Of a stretch of 64,000 nt of DNA, positions 8,007 through 16,856 are shown in pieces. The notes below the pieces were generated by a model that made no database searches, was not told the origin of the DNA, and saw only the letters and a list, made by a program, of their open reading frames with translations. Source of the stretch: Prochlorococcus sp. MIT 1223. GTDB taxonomy: Bacteria > Cyanobacteriota > Cyanobacteriia > PCC-6307 > Cyanobiaceae. The first letter of the stretch is position 1, and each line of letters begins with the position of its first letter. Location: NCBI RefSeq assembly GCF_034092465.1, contig NZ_CP139303.1, forward strand, positions 1-64,000. Direction: 5' to 3'. The translations under genes and the position numbers were made by a program.

Positions 8007-8840
8007 ATGAGTGATAATAGTGAACACATTGAATTTAAAACCTTGAATAGTTCAAATATCTCTAATCGCTTCTTAAAAATTAAGCAAGAAGGACGAATTG
8101 CTTTAATGCCTTTTCTAATGGCCGGCGACCCTGACTTGAGAACAACCTCAGAGATTTTGTTGAAATTGCAAGATAATGGAGCGGATATTGTTGAGTTAGG
8201 TATTCCTTATAGCGATCCTCTTGCAGATGGTCCTGTTATTCAGTTAGCGGCTTCACGTGCACTTTCTTCTGGAACTTCTCCGTCAAGTGTTCTTGAAATG
8301 TTGAGTCAATTACGAAATAAATTGTCAATACCTGTAATTCTTTTTACTTATTGCAATCCTCTTTTGAATATAGGATTCGAACGATTTTGTGATGAAGCAT
8401 CAGAAGCAGGTGCTTCTGGACTTGTTGTTCCAGATCTTCCTCTAGAAGAAGCTGAGAAGTTCTCTTCAATTGCTTCAGATAAAGGTTTGGATTTGATCTT
8501 GTTAGTTGCACCTACAACACCTAAAGATCGAATGAAAAGGATTGCTCAGAATACTAAGGGGTTTACATATCTAGTTAGTGTTACAGGTGTTACTGGAGAG
8601 AGGTCAGTTATGGATAATCGTGTGAAGACTCTTGTACAACAACTTAAAGAATCTTCGGTTAGTCCTGTTGCTGTTGGATTTGGTATTTCAGCTCCTAAAC
8701 ATATTCGTCAAGTTCGTAGTTGGGGTGCTGATGGAGCAATAGTCGGTAGCGCTCTAGTCAAAAGAATTGCAAGTGCTGTACCTGGTAATGAGGTAGAAGA
8801 AGCTGTTAATTTCTTGAATGAATTGAGATCAGAGGTTTGA
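8007..8840 (+). CDS. trpA: Tryptophan synthase alpha chain
   Basis: The alpha subunit cleaves indole-3-glycerol phosphate to indole and glyceraldehyde 3-phosphate, passing indole to the beta subunit. It is a TIM barrel with the catalytic Glu63 ([15 protein letters not shown], 62-75) and Asp74, the same 11-residue spacing as E49/D60 of E. coli TrpA. The phosphate-binding GFGIS and GSALVK motifs lie near the C-terminus. At 277 residues it is slightly longer than usual because of a polar N-terminal extension. trpB is not in the window. A strong hairpin terminator follows at 8888-8914. Confidence 0.96.
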   Translation: MSDNSEHIEFKTLNSSNISNRFLKIKQEGRIALMPFLMAGDPDLRTTSEILLKLQDNGADIVELGIPYSDPLADGPVIQLAASRALSSGTSPSSVLEMLSQLRNKLSIPVILFTYCNPLLNIGFERFCDEASEAGASGLVVPDLPLEEAEKFSSIASDKGLDLILLVAPTTPKDRMKRIAQNTKGFTYLVSVTGVTGERSVMDNRVKTLVQQLKESSVSPVAVGFGISAPKHIRQVRSWGADGAIVGSALVKRIASAVPGNEVEEAVNFLNELRSEV

Positions 8841-8887
8841 AAAAATATTATATAGCTATTTTAATTTTTAAATTTTGAGAAAAATAA

Positions 8888-8914
8888 AAAGTCCTGGAAT
8901 CATTCCAGGACTTT
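8888..8914. terminator. Bidirectional terminator between trpA and cyAbrB
   Basis: AAAGTCCTGGAA (8888-8899) and TTCCAGGACTTT (8903-8914) form a perfect 12-bp stem with a TCA loop. It is flanked by A-rich sequence upstream and T-rich sequence downstream, so it can stop both the plus-strand trpA transcript and the minus-strand abrB transcript. Confidence 0.88.
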
Positions 8915-8961
8915 GCTTTTTATTTATTATTTATATTTTTTATTGACTTATTAGTGATTTT

Positions 8962-9330
8962 TTAATCATCACCATCTTCAGCACCTGCAGGAACAAGTCT
9001 TATTTGCTTGCGACCTAGCTTGATCTCAAATTCATCTCCAGCTTTTAGATCTAATAAGGCAGTATATGCCTTACCAATTAAAAGATTTCCATTGCCTTGA
9101 ACTGTCGCTACGTAACTAAGCTTTCTTCCTCCTTTACCAATTCCAGCTACTCCTGTAGCTCCAAGGCTTACACCTTTAGCTTCAAGAAGAGCTTCATAAA
9201 AGGCTGTGAAGTTAAGACGTTCACCACCATCCTTCTTAGTGGATATATATCCACAAGCCTTAACAAGATCTGATTTGCTTACATCACCAAGTTCTTTGAC
9301 TTTGGTGAGTAGGTCGCTACCTGTGAGCAT
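8962..9330 (-). CDS. cyAbrB family transcriptional regulator
   Basis: A 122-residue member of the cyanobacterial AbrB-like family, DNA-binding proteins that in model cyanobacteria tune carbon/nitrogen balance and often act as global repressors. The N-terminal region (LTGSDLLTKVKELGDVSKSD) is helical. The C-terminal half holds the SpoVT/AbrB-type swapped-hairpin DNA-binding fold (LSYVATVQGNGNLLIGKAYTALLDLKAGDEFEIKL). This domain order, AbrB domain at the C-terminus, is typical of the family. A TTGACA-containing promoter is visible upstream. The gene stands alone between a terminator and the divergent YCII gene. Confidence 0.9.
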   Translation of the reverse strand: MLTGSDLLTKVKELGDVSKSDLVKACGYISTKKDGGERLNFTAFYEALLEAKGVSLGATGVAGIGKGGRKLSYVATVQGNGNLLIGKAYTALLDLKAGDEFEIKLGRKQIRLVPAGAEDGDD

Positions 9331-9359
9331 AATTCTGAAATAAAAGAATCTACATAATT

Positions 9360-9390
9360 AACATAGCAAAATGTATGCCAATTGTGTCAA
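9360..9390 (-). promoter_or_regulatory. Putative cyAbrB promoter
   Basis: On the minus strand a perfect -35 hexamer TTGACA (9390-9385) is followed after 19 bases by TATGTT (9365-9360) as a possible -10. The spacing is a little long. It lies 30 bases upstream of the cyAbrB start codon. Confidence 0.5.
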
Positions 9391-9433
9391 CATTAGGGTG
9401 TTAATTTTCATGGATTAATTAATCATCGAAATT

Positions 9434-9703
9434 ATGGAGCGATTTGTTCTTTGGGGTAAATACTGTGAGAATGCTATTGAAAAGCGAACACCATTTCGTG
9501 AAGAGCATCTAGATAGGCTTTCTAATCTTAAGAAACAAGGCTTACTTATTACGTTGGGTCCTACAAAATGTACTAGATATGTTTTTGGAATATTCCAAGT
9601 TTCTAATCTTGATGAATTAAGGAAGATAATTCAAGATGACGTTTATTGGAGAGAGGGTATATGGATTTCTTATGATATTTATCCTTGGACCCAAGCTTTT
9701 TGA
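9434..9703 (+). CDS. YCII-related domain protein
   Basis: An 89-residue protein with a ferredoxin-like fold of the YciI type: FVLWGKYCENAIEKRTPFREEHLDRLSNLKKQGLLITLGP, with the conserved His in EEHLDRL and the later strand-forming VYWREGIWISYDIYPW. YciI proteins are small, often dimeric, putative enzymes of unclear reaction. It is divergent from cyAbrB, and its 3' end overlaps the convergent cytochrome c6-like gene by 25 bp. Confidence 0.82.
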   Translation: MERFVLWGKYCENAIEKRTPFREEHLDRLSNLKKQGLLITLGPTKCTRYVFGIFQVSNLDELRKIIQDDVYWREGIWISYDIYPWTQAF

Positions 9704-10038
9704 GACTGTTCCCATATCCAATTTGCAACAATTTTATCGCCTTCTTCTCCAAGAACTTTTTTATATCCACTCATGTTTCCTATTCCATTACGAGCAACTT
9801 TTGCAATTGCTTCGGGGTTATCTAGACCATTGCGTTTTAAGGCAGATATCTTAAGGGTTTTGTTTCTTCTGATAATGTTTCCTCCATTTACATGACATCC
9901 TGAACAATGTTCTAAGAAAAGTTTTTCACCTTTTGAGTTGTTAAGTGCTAATAATTGATTTGAGTAGATTAAGAATGTTGAGAAGAGAAAAAAAGATATT
10001 AAAATTGAACCAAAAAGTTTTTTAATGAGTAGGTTCAT
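9679..10038 (-). CDS. Cytochrome c6-like (c553) protein
   Basis: Soluble c-type cytochrome of the thylakoid lumen or periplasm. An N-terminal signal peptide (about 1-31, hydrophobic core ILISFFLFSTFLIY) precedes a mature domain with the haem-attachment motif CSGCH (45-49), the c6-like GGNIIRRNKTL segment and a Met89 axial ligand (GNMSGYK). The C-terminal helix is DKIVANWIWEQ. The length of 119 fits c6. In photosynthesis c6 can replace plastocyanin between cytochrome b6f and photosystem I; plastocyanin is also in this window. It could instead be one of the low-potential c6-like paralogues, so no petJ symbol is given. Confidence 0.88.
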   Translation of the reverse strand: MNLLIKKLFGSILISFFLFSTFLIYSNQLLALNNSKGEKLFLEHCSGCHVNGGNIIRRNKTLKISALKRNGLDNPEAIAKVARNGIGNMSGYKKVLGEEGDKIVANWIWEQSQKAWVQG

Positions 10039-10073
10039 TCAGAAGTCAATAAAATGGGAGTACGGAGATTTTC

Positions 10074-10388
10074 TTAATTATTGATGTTTTCTCTAAGTTC
10101 TTCTAATAGAAGATCTAGTTGATTAAAAGGATCAGATTCTTCTTGATTATTATTTATCTCTTGTTGAGGATTAATCCAGTTGCTTTCTATTGAGCAAAGA
10201 CGCTCAGCAATTGTAGCAATACCACCTTTTTTGAAATCTGCTTTTAAGACTTCAATCAGATTTGGCATCCTTGATGAGCTGGCTTTAAGACTTTCTTTTA
10301 GATCCGCCTGGGTTTTTCCCCTGTGCTTAAGCCAATCTTTTATCAGAAAAGTAAGCTTTTCTTCTAGATCCTTAGACCATTTGATCAT
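10074..10388 (-). CDS. Conserved cyanobacterial protein of unknown function
   Basis: About 104 residues, starting MIKWSKDLEEKL. The first half is helical and basic (LIKDWLKHRGKTQADLKESLKASSSRMPNLIEVLKADF), with a helix-turn-helix flavour in KTQADLKESLKASSSRMPNL, like a small cro/xre-type or winged segment. The second half is acidic and Gln/Asn-rich. An earlier in-frame ATG at 10412 would overlap the upstream DUF1232 gene; the ATG at 10388 leaves one base between the two genes and is preferred. It is probably co-transcribed with DUF1232. DNA binding is speculative; the function is unknown. Confidence 0.65.
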   Translation of the reverse strand: MIKWSKDLEEKLTFLIKDWLKHRGKTQADLKESLKASSSRMPNLIEVLKADFKKGGIATIAERLCSIESNWINPQQEINNNQEESDPFNQLDLLLEELRENINN

Positions 10389-10389
10389 T

Positions 10390-10755
10390 TTATAAAGGTA
10401 ACCATGTATCAAGTTTTTTCAGAGCCCTGGCCCTTATCTGAGGCGTCATATGATTTTGCCAAAGACTTATTACAGCTGTCAAAGCAACCAGATCATCGCT
10501 GAAACCTGCTACAGGAATAAAATCAGGCATTAGATCCATAGGCATTATTAGATAGCTGAGTGCTGCAAACATAGAGATTTTGACTTGATAAGGAGTTGAA
10601 ATATCTGTCATCATTTCAAAAGCTTCTAGAGCAGGTTGAGCAATAGTTCTACCTGCCTTTATTAATATTTTCCTTAATAGCCCTTCATCAATAACAGAAC
10701 TATCGATAACTTCTGCTTCGTAAAAATCTTTTTCTGATTTTTTATTAATTGTCAT
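10390..10755 (-). CDS. DUF1232 (YkvA-like) membrane-associated protein
   Basis: A 121-residue protein. The segment YLIMPMDLMPDFIPVAGFSDDLVALTAV (about 68-95) is the DUF1232/YkvA signature, in which a short hydrophobic stretch is broken by P-x-D-x-x-P-D-x-I-P and an acidic DD. The N-terminal ~45 residues are acidic and soluble. The family is widespread, with no established biochemical role. It lies just upstream of the small conserved gene on the same strand and downstream of the sigma factor gene (97-bp gap). Confidence 0.82.
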   Translation of the reverse strand: MTINKKSEKDFYEAEVIDSSVIDEGLLRKILIKAGRTIAQPALEAFEMMTDISTPYQVKISMFAALSYLIMPMDLMPDFIPVAGFSDDLVALTAVISLWQNHMTPQIRARALKKLDTWLPL

Positions 10756-10852
10756 TTGTTTTTTAAGACTAAAAAGCCTTCTTCCTTATTTTTACTAAAA
10801 AAATGAAAATACCAACAATTCAGATTGATTTAGTTATATGAGGAAGGTTTAT

Positions 10853-11788
10853 TCATTCACTTTCAATAGGAATCCCTTCACCTATTCCACTATTCACTCC
10901 GGCTCGGCGTAGTTTTCTTAGTGCTCTTTGAACTACTTGTCTGCAGTACTCTCTGCTGCAATTCATATGACGAGCAACTTCTGCCAATGTTCTCCATTGA
11001 TTCGTTCCATCAAGACCAAATCGCAGGCTGACTATTTTTCTTTCTTTTGGAGTTAAATTTGCAGTGTCAAGTAAAGACCAGGCTGAGTCACTCCTTTCTG
11101 CTAATTCAGCTAGTTCCATTGGTGGGGTTTCTTCACTAGGTAATACATCAACTAGTTCTGATGGATCAGACTTTGACTTGATTACTCCTTGAAGACTTAC
11201 GGTGATACTTCTTAATTCACATGCTAATAATTCTTCAACTTCTTCTTTTGATATATTCAATTTCTTAGAGAGTTGTGCGCTTGTTGGATGAATTCCATTT
11301 TCTTGCATTAAACGAGATTTGGCTGCTCTTAGTTTTGTTAGTTTTTCATTGATATTTACGGGTATCCTAATCGTTCTACTTTGTGTGGAAAGTGCTCTAT
11401 TTAAGCCCTGCCGAATCCACCAATAAGCATATGTAGAGAATCGATGGCCTCTTTTGGGATCGTATTTTTCGACCGCTCTTGTTAGACCTAAGGTTCCTTC
11501 TTGGATTAAATCAAGTAGCTCAAGCCCTTTCCCTTGATAACGTTTAGCAAGATTTACAACCAGTCTTAGATTGGCTTCTATCATCTTGTTCTTCGCTTTT
11601 TCTCCAATTCGAATTGCTCTCTTTTCTATATCTGTGTAATCGCAAGCAGGCCCTTTACCTCCAGCAATATGACATCTCTGAGTCAAGGCAATCATTTCTT
11701 GCACTTTTCTGCCCATAGTGAGTTCTTGTTCAGGAGTAAGGAGCGGGTGTCGCCCTATCTCTCCAAGAAAGTCGCTTAAAGAACTCAC
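10853..11788 (-). CDS. Group 2 sigma-70 family RNA polymerase sigma factor
   Basis: A non-essential-type (group 2) sigma factor of 311 residues that lacks the long region 1.1 of primary sigma. Region 1.2 is SLSDFLGEIGRHPLLTPEQE. Region 2 (about 68-142) includes NLRLVVNLAKRYQGKGLELLDLIQEGTLGL and the -10-reading FSTYAYWWIRQGLNRAL. Region 3 is about 145-205 and region 4 about 240-297. A short insert with two Cys (CHIAGGKGPAC, 39-49) sits between regions 1.2 and 2.1. The -35-reading helix of region 4.2 (SREYCRQVVQRALRKLR) differs from the canonical TRERIRQIEAKALRKLR. A 226-bp non-coding stretch separates it from the divergent DUF2214 gene and probably holds both promoters. Confidence 0.93.
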   Translation of the reverse strand: MSSLSDFLGEIGRHPLLTPEQELTMGRKVQEMIALTQRCHIAGGKGPACDYTDIEKRAIRIGEKAKNKMIEANLRLVVNLAKRYQGKGLELLDLIQEGTLGLTRAVEKYDPKRGHRFSTYAYWWIRQGLNRALSTQSRTIRIPVNINEKLTKLRAAKSRLMQENGIHPTSAQLSKKLNISKEEVEELLACELRSITVSLQGVIKSKSDPSELVDVLPSEETPPMELAELAERSDSAWSLLDTANLTPKERKIVSLRFGLDGTNQWRTLAEVARHMNCSREYCRQVVQRALRKLRRAGVNSGIGEGIPIESE

Positions 11789-12014
11789 GAGGTTTTCCTT
11801 ATTTATATTCTTAATCTAGAGAAAAAATGTTTACTTTCTATTAGCGTAATGAATAGTTCGGAATTGATGATTTTCTTTCCACTTTTTTGAATCAACTTTT
11901 CTTGATTGGATAAAAATTTTTATTGATTTATGAAGTATTTTTTTAGGTGTACATACTTATATAGTTATTGTGTCTTTTCTCGTTAGTCTCTTTAAGTAGA
12001 TTTATTTTCATCCC

Positions 12015-12500
12015 ATGCCCCTGGGAACAATCTTTGGCAATGTTGTTTTGCAAAAGGCTGGAATTGCTTACATACATTATCTGAGTTTTATGATTTGTTT
12101 TGGAGCATTAGTTCTGGAACGAAAGATCTTAAAGGTCTCCCCTGATCGAAAAGAGGCTATAACTCTTCTTCTGGCTGATGTTGTATATGGAGTGGCTGCA
12201 TTATTGCTTCTTTTGAGCGGCCTTTTAAGAGTTCTTTACCTTGGACAAGGCAGTGAGTTCTATACTCAAAATCCAATTTTTTGGATTAAGATAACTATTT
12301 TTATAGGAGTAGGATTACTCTCTCTTTATCCAACTTTTACATATATTCTTTGGGCTATTCCCTTAAGTAAAGGAGAGTTGCCAAAAGTGGATTCGATTTT
12401 AGTTGAACGAATTACAAAAATAATCAATATTGAATTGATTGGATTTATCATGATCCCTCTTTTTGCAACACTTATGGCAAGAGGGGTTGGATTGGGTTAA
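12015..12500 (+). CDS. DUF2214 family membrane protein
   Basis: A 161-residue integral membrane protein with about four hydrophobic helices (about 17-34, 49-73, 88-115 and 138-158). It has a conserved-looking His-Tyr pair in the first helix (AYIHYLSFMICFGALVLERKI) and a Tyr/Trp-rich loop (LYLGQGSEFYTQNPIFWIKI). This matches the DUF2214 family, which is common in cyanobacteria and proteobacteria. The function is unknown; the histidine and the overall layout recall small haem or quinone-associated membrane proteins, but this is only an impression. The start at 12015 is ATG. Confidence 0.78.
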   Translation: MPLGTIFGNVVLQKAGIAYIHYLSFMICFGALVLERKILKVSPDRKEAITLLLADVVYGVAALLLLLSGLLRVLYLGQGSEFYTQNPIFWIKITIFIGVGLLSLYPTFTYILWAIPLSKGELPKVDSILVERITKIINIELIGFIMIPLFATLMARGVGLG

Positions 12501-12556
12501 GGGAAGTAAGAATTGATTATTTTTCAGGATTAATTGGTTGGTTTTAGATCCTTATT

Positions 12557-13222
12557 TTATGCTTTATTTCTTCTCTTACCTCTTCTAGAGGCTAATACTT
12601 CAAGGACATCATTCCAGTTTACATTGTGATGTTTTAGTGCGACTTGTAAGTGAAAAAGCAAGTCTGCTGCTTCATTTGCAATTGAAGATGGTTCATCATC
12701 CTTACATGCCATTACAAACTCGGCTGTCTCTTCTCCTATCTTTTTCAGTATTTTATTGTCCCCTTCTCTTAAAAGGCTATTGGTATAACTTTTTCCGTCA
12801 GGTTGGGTATATCTAGATTCAATTGTTTGGAATAACTCACTGCATGCATCAGCAGGAACTATTGAGATCTCGTTTCCTTCCTTTTTTAATATTTCATTAA
12901 AGAAACAACTCCTTTTCCCTTCATGACAAGCAATTGAACCTACTTGTTGAACTGTGAGGAGGATTGCATCGGCATCACAGTCATATCTCATTGAATTTAA
13001 TTTTTGAGTATGTCCGCTAGTTGCACCTTTCTCCCATAACTCTTTTCTGGATCGACTCCAATAATGTACTTTCCCTGTTGTAATTGTTTTTTCTAATGAT
13101 TGTCGATTCATCCAAGCCATCATTAAGACAGCACCATCTAGCCAATCCTGCGCAATGGCTGGGATTAGGCCATTTTCATCAAAAGAAAGTTTGTTTATGA
13201 AGGATTCACTCATAGAAGTCAT
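12557..13222 (-). CDS. hisIE: Bifunctional phosphoribosyl-AMP cyclohydrolase / phosphoribosyl-ATP pyrophosphatase
   Basis: This fused enzyme does steps 2 and 3 of histidine synthesis. HisI (about 10-118) has [10 protein letters not shown], the metal-binding DCDADA (81-86) and the zinc cysteines in [13 protein letters not shown] (Cys99, Cys106, with Cys82). HisE (about 126-214) is an all-alpha NTP-pyrophosphohydrolase domain with EETAEF (164-169) and [10 protein letters not shown] (183-192), whose acidic residues bind Mg2+. The length of 221 is normal for the fusion. An internal Met at residue 4 is an alternative start. It is divergent from the PTPS-like gene with 62 bp between. Confidence 0.96.
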   Translation of the reverse strand: MTSMSESFINKLSFDENGLIPAIAQDWLDGAVLMMAWMNRQSLEKTITTGKVHYWSRSRKELWEKGATSGHTQKLNSMRYDCDADAILLTVQQVGSIACHEGKRSCFFNEILKKEGNEISIVPADACSELFQTIESRYTQPDGKSYTNSLLREGDNKILKKIGEETAEFVMACKDDEPSSIANEAADLLFHLQVALKHHNVNWNDVLEVLASRRGKRRNKA

Positions 13223-13284
13223 ACACTTATTTTAAGAAGAAGTTTTAGTTTGATCTTTAACTAGTCTCCTCAATCGTTTATTGG

Positions 13285-13758
13285 ATGTCTATCCCTAATT
13301 TCACTTTTACTTGTAGTAAGAGTTTTAAAGACTACCCCTGTTGCCATAGACAGTGGAAACATTCAGGACACTGCAAATTTGTTCATGGATATAGTCGCAG
13401 CTTCACCTTTTGGTTTGCTGCAACTAATCTTGATGAGAATGGATTTGTTGTTGATTTCTCAAGTCTTCGGGAAGTAGAGGGGAAATTAAAAAATCATTTT
13501 GATCATACATTCCTTATTAATGAAGATGATCCTTTGATTCTTGACTGGCAGAGACTACATAAAGAAGGTGCACTAGATCTTCGCATAATGAAAAATGTGG
13601 GAATGGAATCATCTGCTGAGCTTATTTGGAATTGGGCTAACTCTCTTTTGTTCAAAAAAGACTCTGGTAGAACATGTTGCTGGCGCACTGAATCAAGAGA
13701 AAATGATTCAAATGCAGCTTGTTTTGAGCTCGTCCCTGATTGGTTTAAAGATAGATAA
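13285..13758 (+). CDS. 6-pyruvoyltetrahydropterin synthase / QueD family protein
   Basis: A T-fold protein of 157 residues related to PTPS and 6-carboxytetrahydropterin synthase, which convert dihydroneopterin triphosphate in pterin or queuosine synthesis. The segment PCCHRQWKHSGHCKFVHGYSR (18-38) holds candidate zinc histidines (His21, His26, His29, His34) and the catalytic-type Cys30. DFSSL (58-62) and FDHTFL (72-77) contain Asp73/His74 of the usual catalytic relay. Classical members read C-x-x-x-HGH, but here the last His is Tyr (HGY). Which product it makes, a pterin cofactor or preQ0, cannot be decided. No other queuosine genes are in the window; folB lies further away. Confidence 0.82.
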   Translation: MSIPNFTFTCSKSFKDYPCCHRQWKHSGHCKFVHGYSRSFTFWFAATNLDENGFVVDFSSLREVEGKLKNHFDHTFLINEDDPLILDWQRLHKEGALDLRIMKNVGMESSAELIWNWANSLLFKKDSGRTCCWRTESRENDSNAACFELVPDWFKDR

Positions 13759-13844
13759 TGTATAAGAAGTGGAAATTATGATATTTAGTTTCTAGCCTTT
13801 TAATGAATGAGCATGAGTTTAATTTATAGAATGCGTTTCAGAAA

Positions 13845-16421
13845 CTAAGAATCAAAATAGATCTCATTATTGAATAAACCTACCTTAATTATTGATCCAG
13901 GTTTTATACCACCTTTTAAAATTAATTTTGCAATAGGATTTTCTAGTTGCTTTTGAAGTTCTCGTTTAAGAGGCCTAGCACCGTAAATAGGATTAAAAGC
14001 TTTGTTTGAAATCCAATTAATTGCAGTTCTGCTAATCTCTATATCAATATCCCTTTCTTTTAGTCTTGTTCTTAAGTTATTGATTTGTATATTAATTATT
14101 TGATTTAAATCATTTTGCTGAAGACTATTAAAAATTATTGACTCATCTAACCTGTTAAGGAACTCAGGCTTGAAAGTCTTATTAAGAGAACTTTTAATAA
14201 TATCTAGCATTCTTTCTCTTTGATTCTCAATTCCTGAAAGCTCAATAATTGCTTGACTACCAATATTACTTGTTAAAATTATTATTGTGTTGCTGAAGTT
14301 GACTGTTCTCCCCTGGCCATCTGTCACTCTTCCTTCATCAAGGATTTGTAGCATTAAGTTAAAAATATCATCATGAGCTTTTTCTATTTCGTCGAATAAA
14401 AGCACAGAGTATGGATTTCTTCTAATTGCTTCAGTTAATTGTCCGCCAGATTCATGTCCGATATATCCTGGAGGCGCTCCAATTAATCTGCTTACGGAAT
14501 GTTTCTCCATATATTCGGACATATCTATCCTTATCATTGATTGCTCGTTATCAAACAGTTGCGAAGCAAGTGATTTCGAAAGTGCTGTTTTTCCTACTCC
14601 TGTAGGACCTAAAAATAAAAAACTTGCGATAGGTTTATTTGGATCACTTAGGCCTGTTCTTGATCTTTGTATTGCATCAGATATAGACCGAATAGCTTCA
14701 TTTTGTCCGATAATTGTTTCTTTAAGAGAGTTTTCTAGGTCAAGCAGCTTCTCTATTTCTGATTTGGCTAATTTTTTGATAGGTATAGATGTCCACTTAG
14801 AAATTACTTCAGCGATATCATTATCTGTAACCTCTTCGCGTAGAAGGGAACTTTCTTCTGAATTATTCTCTCTTTCATCTAATTCCTTTAAGAGATTGCC
14901 CAAAGTGCCGTATTCCAGTTCGGCTGCCTTATTTAAATCATAATTTCTTTTGGCTTGTTCTATCTGTAGTTGCACCTTTTCAATCTCCTCTTTAATTGAT
15001 GAAATTCCATCAATTGATTCTTTTTCTTTTTGCCATTGAGTATTTAGAGAGTTTTGCTTTATTAGTAGTTCTTTCAGCTCTACTTCGATAAGTTTTAGCC
15101 TCTCTTTACTCGCATTATCAGACTCTCTATCTAAAGAGAGTTTTTCCATTTGTAGTTGAACTATTTTTCTATCTATTTCATCAATTTCCAGAGGCCTTGA
15201 GGTGATTTCCATTTTCAACCTAGAGGCGGATTCATCTATTAGATCGATTGCTTTATCAGGCAAGAATCTATCGGTTATATATCTATTGCTAAGGGTTGCT
15301 GCAGCAACCAAGGCATTGTCTGCTATGCGTACTCCATGGTGAACTTCATATCTTTCTTTGAGGCCACGTAGGATAGAAATTGTATCTTCTATTGTCGGCT
15401 CATTAATCATTACTTGTTGAAATCTTCTTTCAAGAGCAGGATCTTTCTCTATATGTTTTCTATGTTCAGTAATTGTTGTTGCACCAATACATCTAAGCTC
15501 TCCTCTGGCAAGCATCGGTTTAAGTAAATTGCTTGCATCCATAGATCCACCCGTGGCGCCCGCTCCAACAACTGTGTGTATTTCATCGATGAAAAGAATT
15601 ATTTGACCATCTGATTTAGTTACTTCTTTTAAAACAGCTTTAAGCCTCTCTTCGAACTCTCCTCGATATTTGGCACCTGCTATTAGAGCACCCATATCAA
15701 GAGAAATTAGCTGTCTCTCTTGAAGTGCAGAAGGAACATCTCCATTAATTATTCGTTGCGCAAGCCCTTCCACTATGGCAGTTTTGCCTACTCCAGGTTC
15801 CCCAATTAAAACAGGATTATTTTTTGTTCTCCTGCTTAGTATCTGTATAGTTCTCCTGACTTCCTCATCTCTTCCTACTACTGGATCTAGTTTCCCCTCT
15901 CGAGCTTGTGAAGTTAAGTTGATTCCATATCTTTCAAGAGATTCATATTTGTCTTCTGGGTTTTTGTCGATCACTTTTTGATTTCCTCTTATTGATTTAA
16001 TACTTATAAGTAAAAGATCGGTATTAATATTATATTTATTAAAGAAGTTTTTACCGCATCTCTTGTCACTAGAAAGAGATAATATTAAATGCTCTTCTGA
16101 AATATAGCGGTCTTTGAATAATTCTCTATACTCTTCAGCTTTTGATAAGACTTTATCTAACTCTTGACCTAAAAACATACTTTCAGGTTCGTTATTTAAT
16201 TTAGGCTGACTTTTAATGAATTCTTGAAGATCTTCTTTTATCTGCTGTCGCTCAATATTAACTTTTCTTAAAATACTTGAGGCTAATCTATTTTGTTCAA
16301 TCAGTGCTAGAAAAAGATGTTCTGATTCTATTTTTTGATTCCTACTTTTTCTGGCAATCTCTTGGGAGGAGATTATCGCAGACCAAGAGTTCTCAGTAAA
16401 TTGCTCTGCGTTAGGTTGCAT
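13845..16421 (-). CDS. clpB: ATP-dependent chaperone ClpB
   Basis: ClpB is a hexameric AAA+ disaggregase that works with DnaK to rescue aggregated proteins after stress. Its 858 residues comprise a Clp N-domain (about 1-145), NBD1 with Walker A GEPGVGKT (207-214) and Walker B ILFIDE (275-280), the ClpB-specific coiled-coil middle domain (about 405-525), NBD2 with Walker A GPTGVGKT (605-612) and [10 protein letters not shown], and the C-terminal small domain. The middle domain separates it from ClpA/ClpC. Cyanobacteria often have two ClpB proteins; this could be either. The gene is monocistronic, with a 435-bp non-coding stretch upstream before a large inverted repeat. Confidence 0.96.
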   Translation of the reverse strand: MQPNAEQFTENSWSAIISSQEIARKSRNQKIESEHLFLALIEQNRLASSILRKVNIERQQIKEDLQEFIKSQPKLNNEPESMFLGQELDKVLSKAEEYRELFKDRYISEEHLILSLSSDKRCGKNFFNKYNINTDLLLISIKSIRGNQKVIDKNPEDKYESLERYGINLTSQAREGKLDPVVGRDEEVRRTIQILSRRTKNNPVLIGEPGVGKTAIVEGLAQRIINGDVPSALQERQLISLDMGALIAGAKYRGEFEERLKAVLKEVTKSDGQIILFIDEIHTVVGAGATGGSMDASNLLKPMLARGELRCIGATTITEHRKHIEKDPALERRFQQVMINEPTIEDTISILRGLKERYEVHHGVRIADNALVAAATLSNRYITDRFLPDKAIDLIDESASRLKMEITSRPLEIDEIDRKIVQLQMEKLSLDRESDNASKERLKLIEVELKELLIKQNSLNTQWQKEKESIDGISSIKEEIEKVQLQIEQAKRNYDLNKAAELEYGTLGNLLKELDERENNSEESSLLREEVTDNDIAEVISKWTSIPIKKLAKSEIEKLLDLENSLKETIIGQNEAIRSISDAIQRSRTGLSDPNKPIASFLFLGPTGVGKTALSKSLASQLFDNEQSMIRIDMSEYMEKHSVSRLIGAPPGYIGHESGGQLTEAIRRNPYSVLLFDEIEKAHDDIFNLMLQILDEGRVTDGQGRTVNFSNTIIILTSNIGSQAIIELSGIENQRERMLDIIKSSLNKTFKPEFLNRLDESIIFNSLQQNDLNQIINIQINNLRTRLKERDIDIEISRTAINWISNKAFNPIYGARPLKRELQKQLENPIAKLILKGGIKPGSIIKVGLFNNEIYFDS

Positions 16422-16856
16422 ATAAAAAAGCTTATTTATTTGAGATTATTATTTTTCGCATACTTTGATAAGGAGGTAAACCGATCTGAATCATTTTCGA
16501 TTAGTTGATGTTCGGTTATTTACACTCTTAATTAACACTAATAAAAGAAGTATTCAAAATCATTCAGTTTGAGTAGATTTAAGTCCTCTCTCAGGTATCT
16601 TTTTTGTTGGAGAACCTCCTCTATATATTCTCCTATCAACAGTCTTCTTTTATATTTTTTAGGTGAAAATAAAACCGTAAGCTTTCGCCAGTGAAATCAA
16701 TTTGTTCAAACTACTAACATAAGAACATATTTTCTTCGTAAGAAAGAACTTCTTTCTACTGCTCTAACAAAAGCCAATAAGCTTTTTCTAGACTTAGAAA
16801 AAACTATACTGATTGTTTAAGAATTACTGTAATTAAGAGTAGCTCGACTTTTAATC
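16422..16856. other. Gene-free region upstream of clpB
   Basis: No open frame longer than about ten codons begins with ATG on either strand. The region must hold the clpB promoter (minus strand). Visible structures are an imperfect hairpin, GTTGGAGAA (16606-16614) against TTCTCC...CAAC (16628-16640), and a short hairpin TTTCTT-CGT-AAGAAA near 16730-16745. A TATACT box at 16805-16810 could start a short plus-strand RNA ending at the 16857-16905 inverted repeat. No known RNA family was recognised. Confidence 0.5.

Noticed and set aside
9413-9424. 12-base palindrome GATTAATTAATC before the YCII gene
   Set aside because: Made only of A/T except its end bases and likely chance; not linked to a promoter element.
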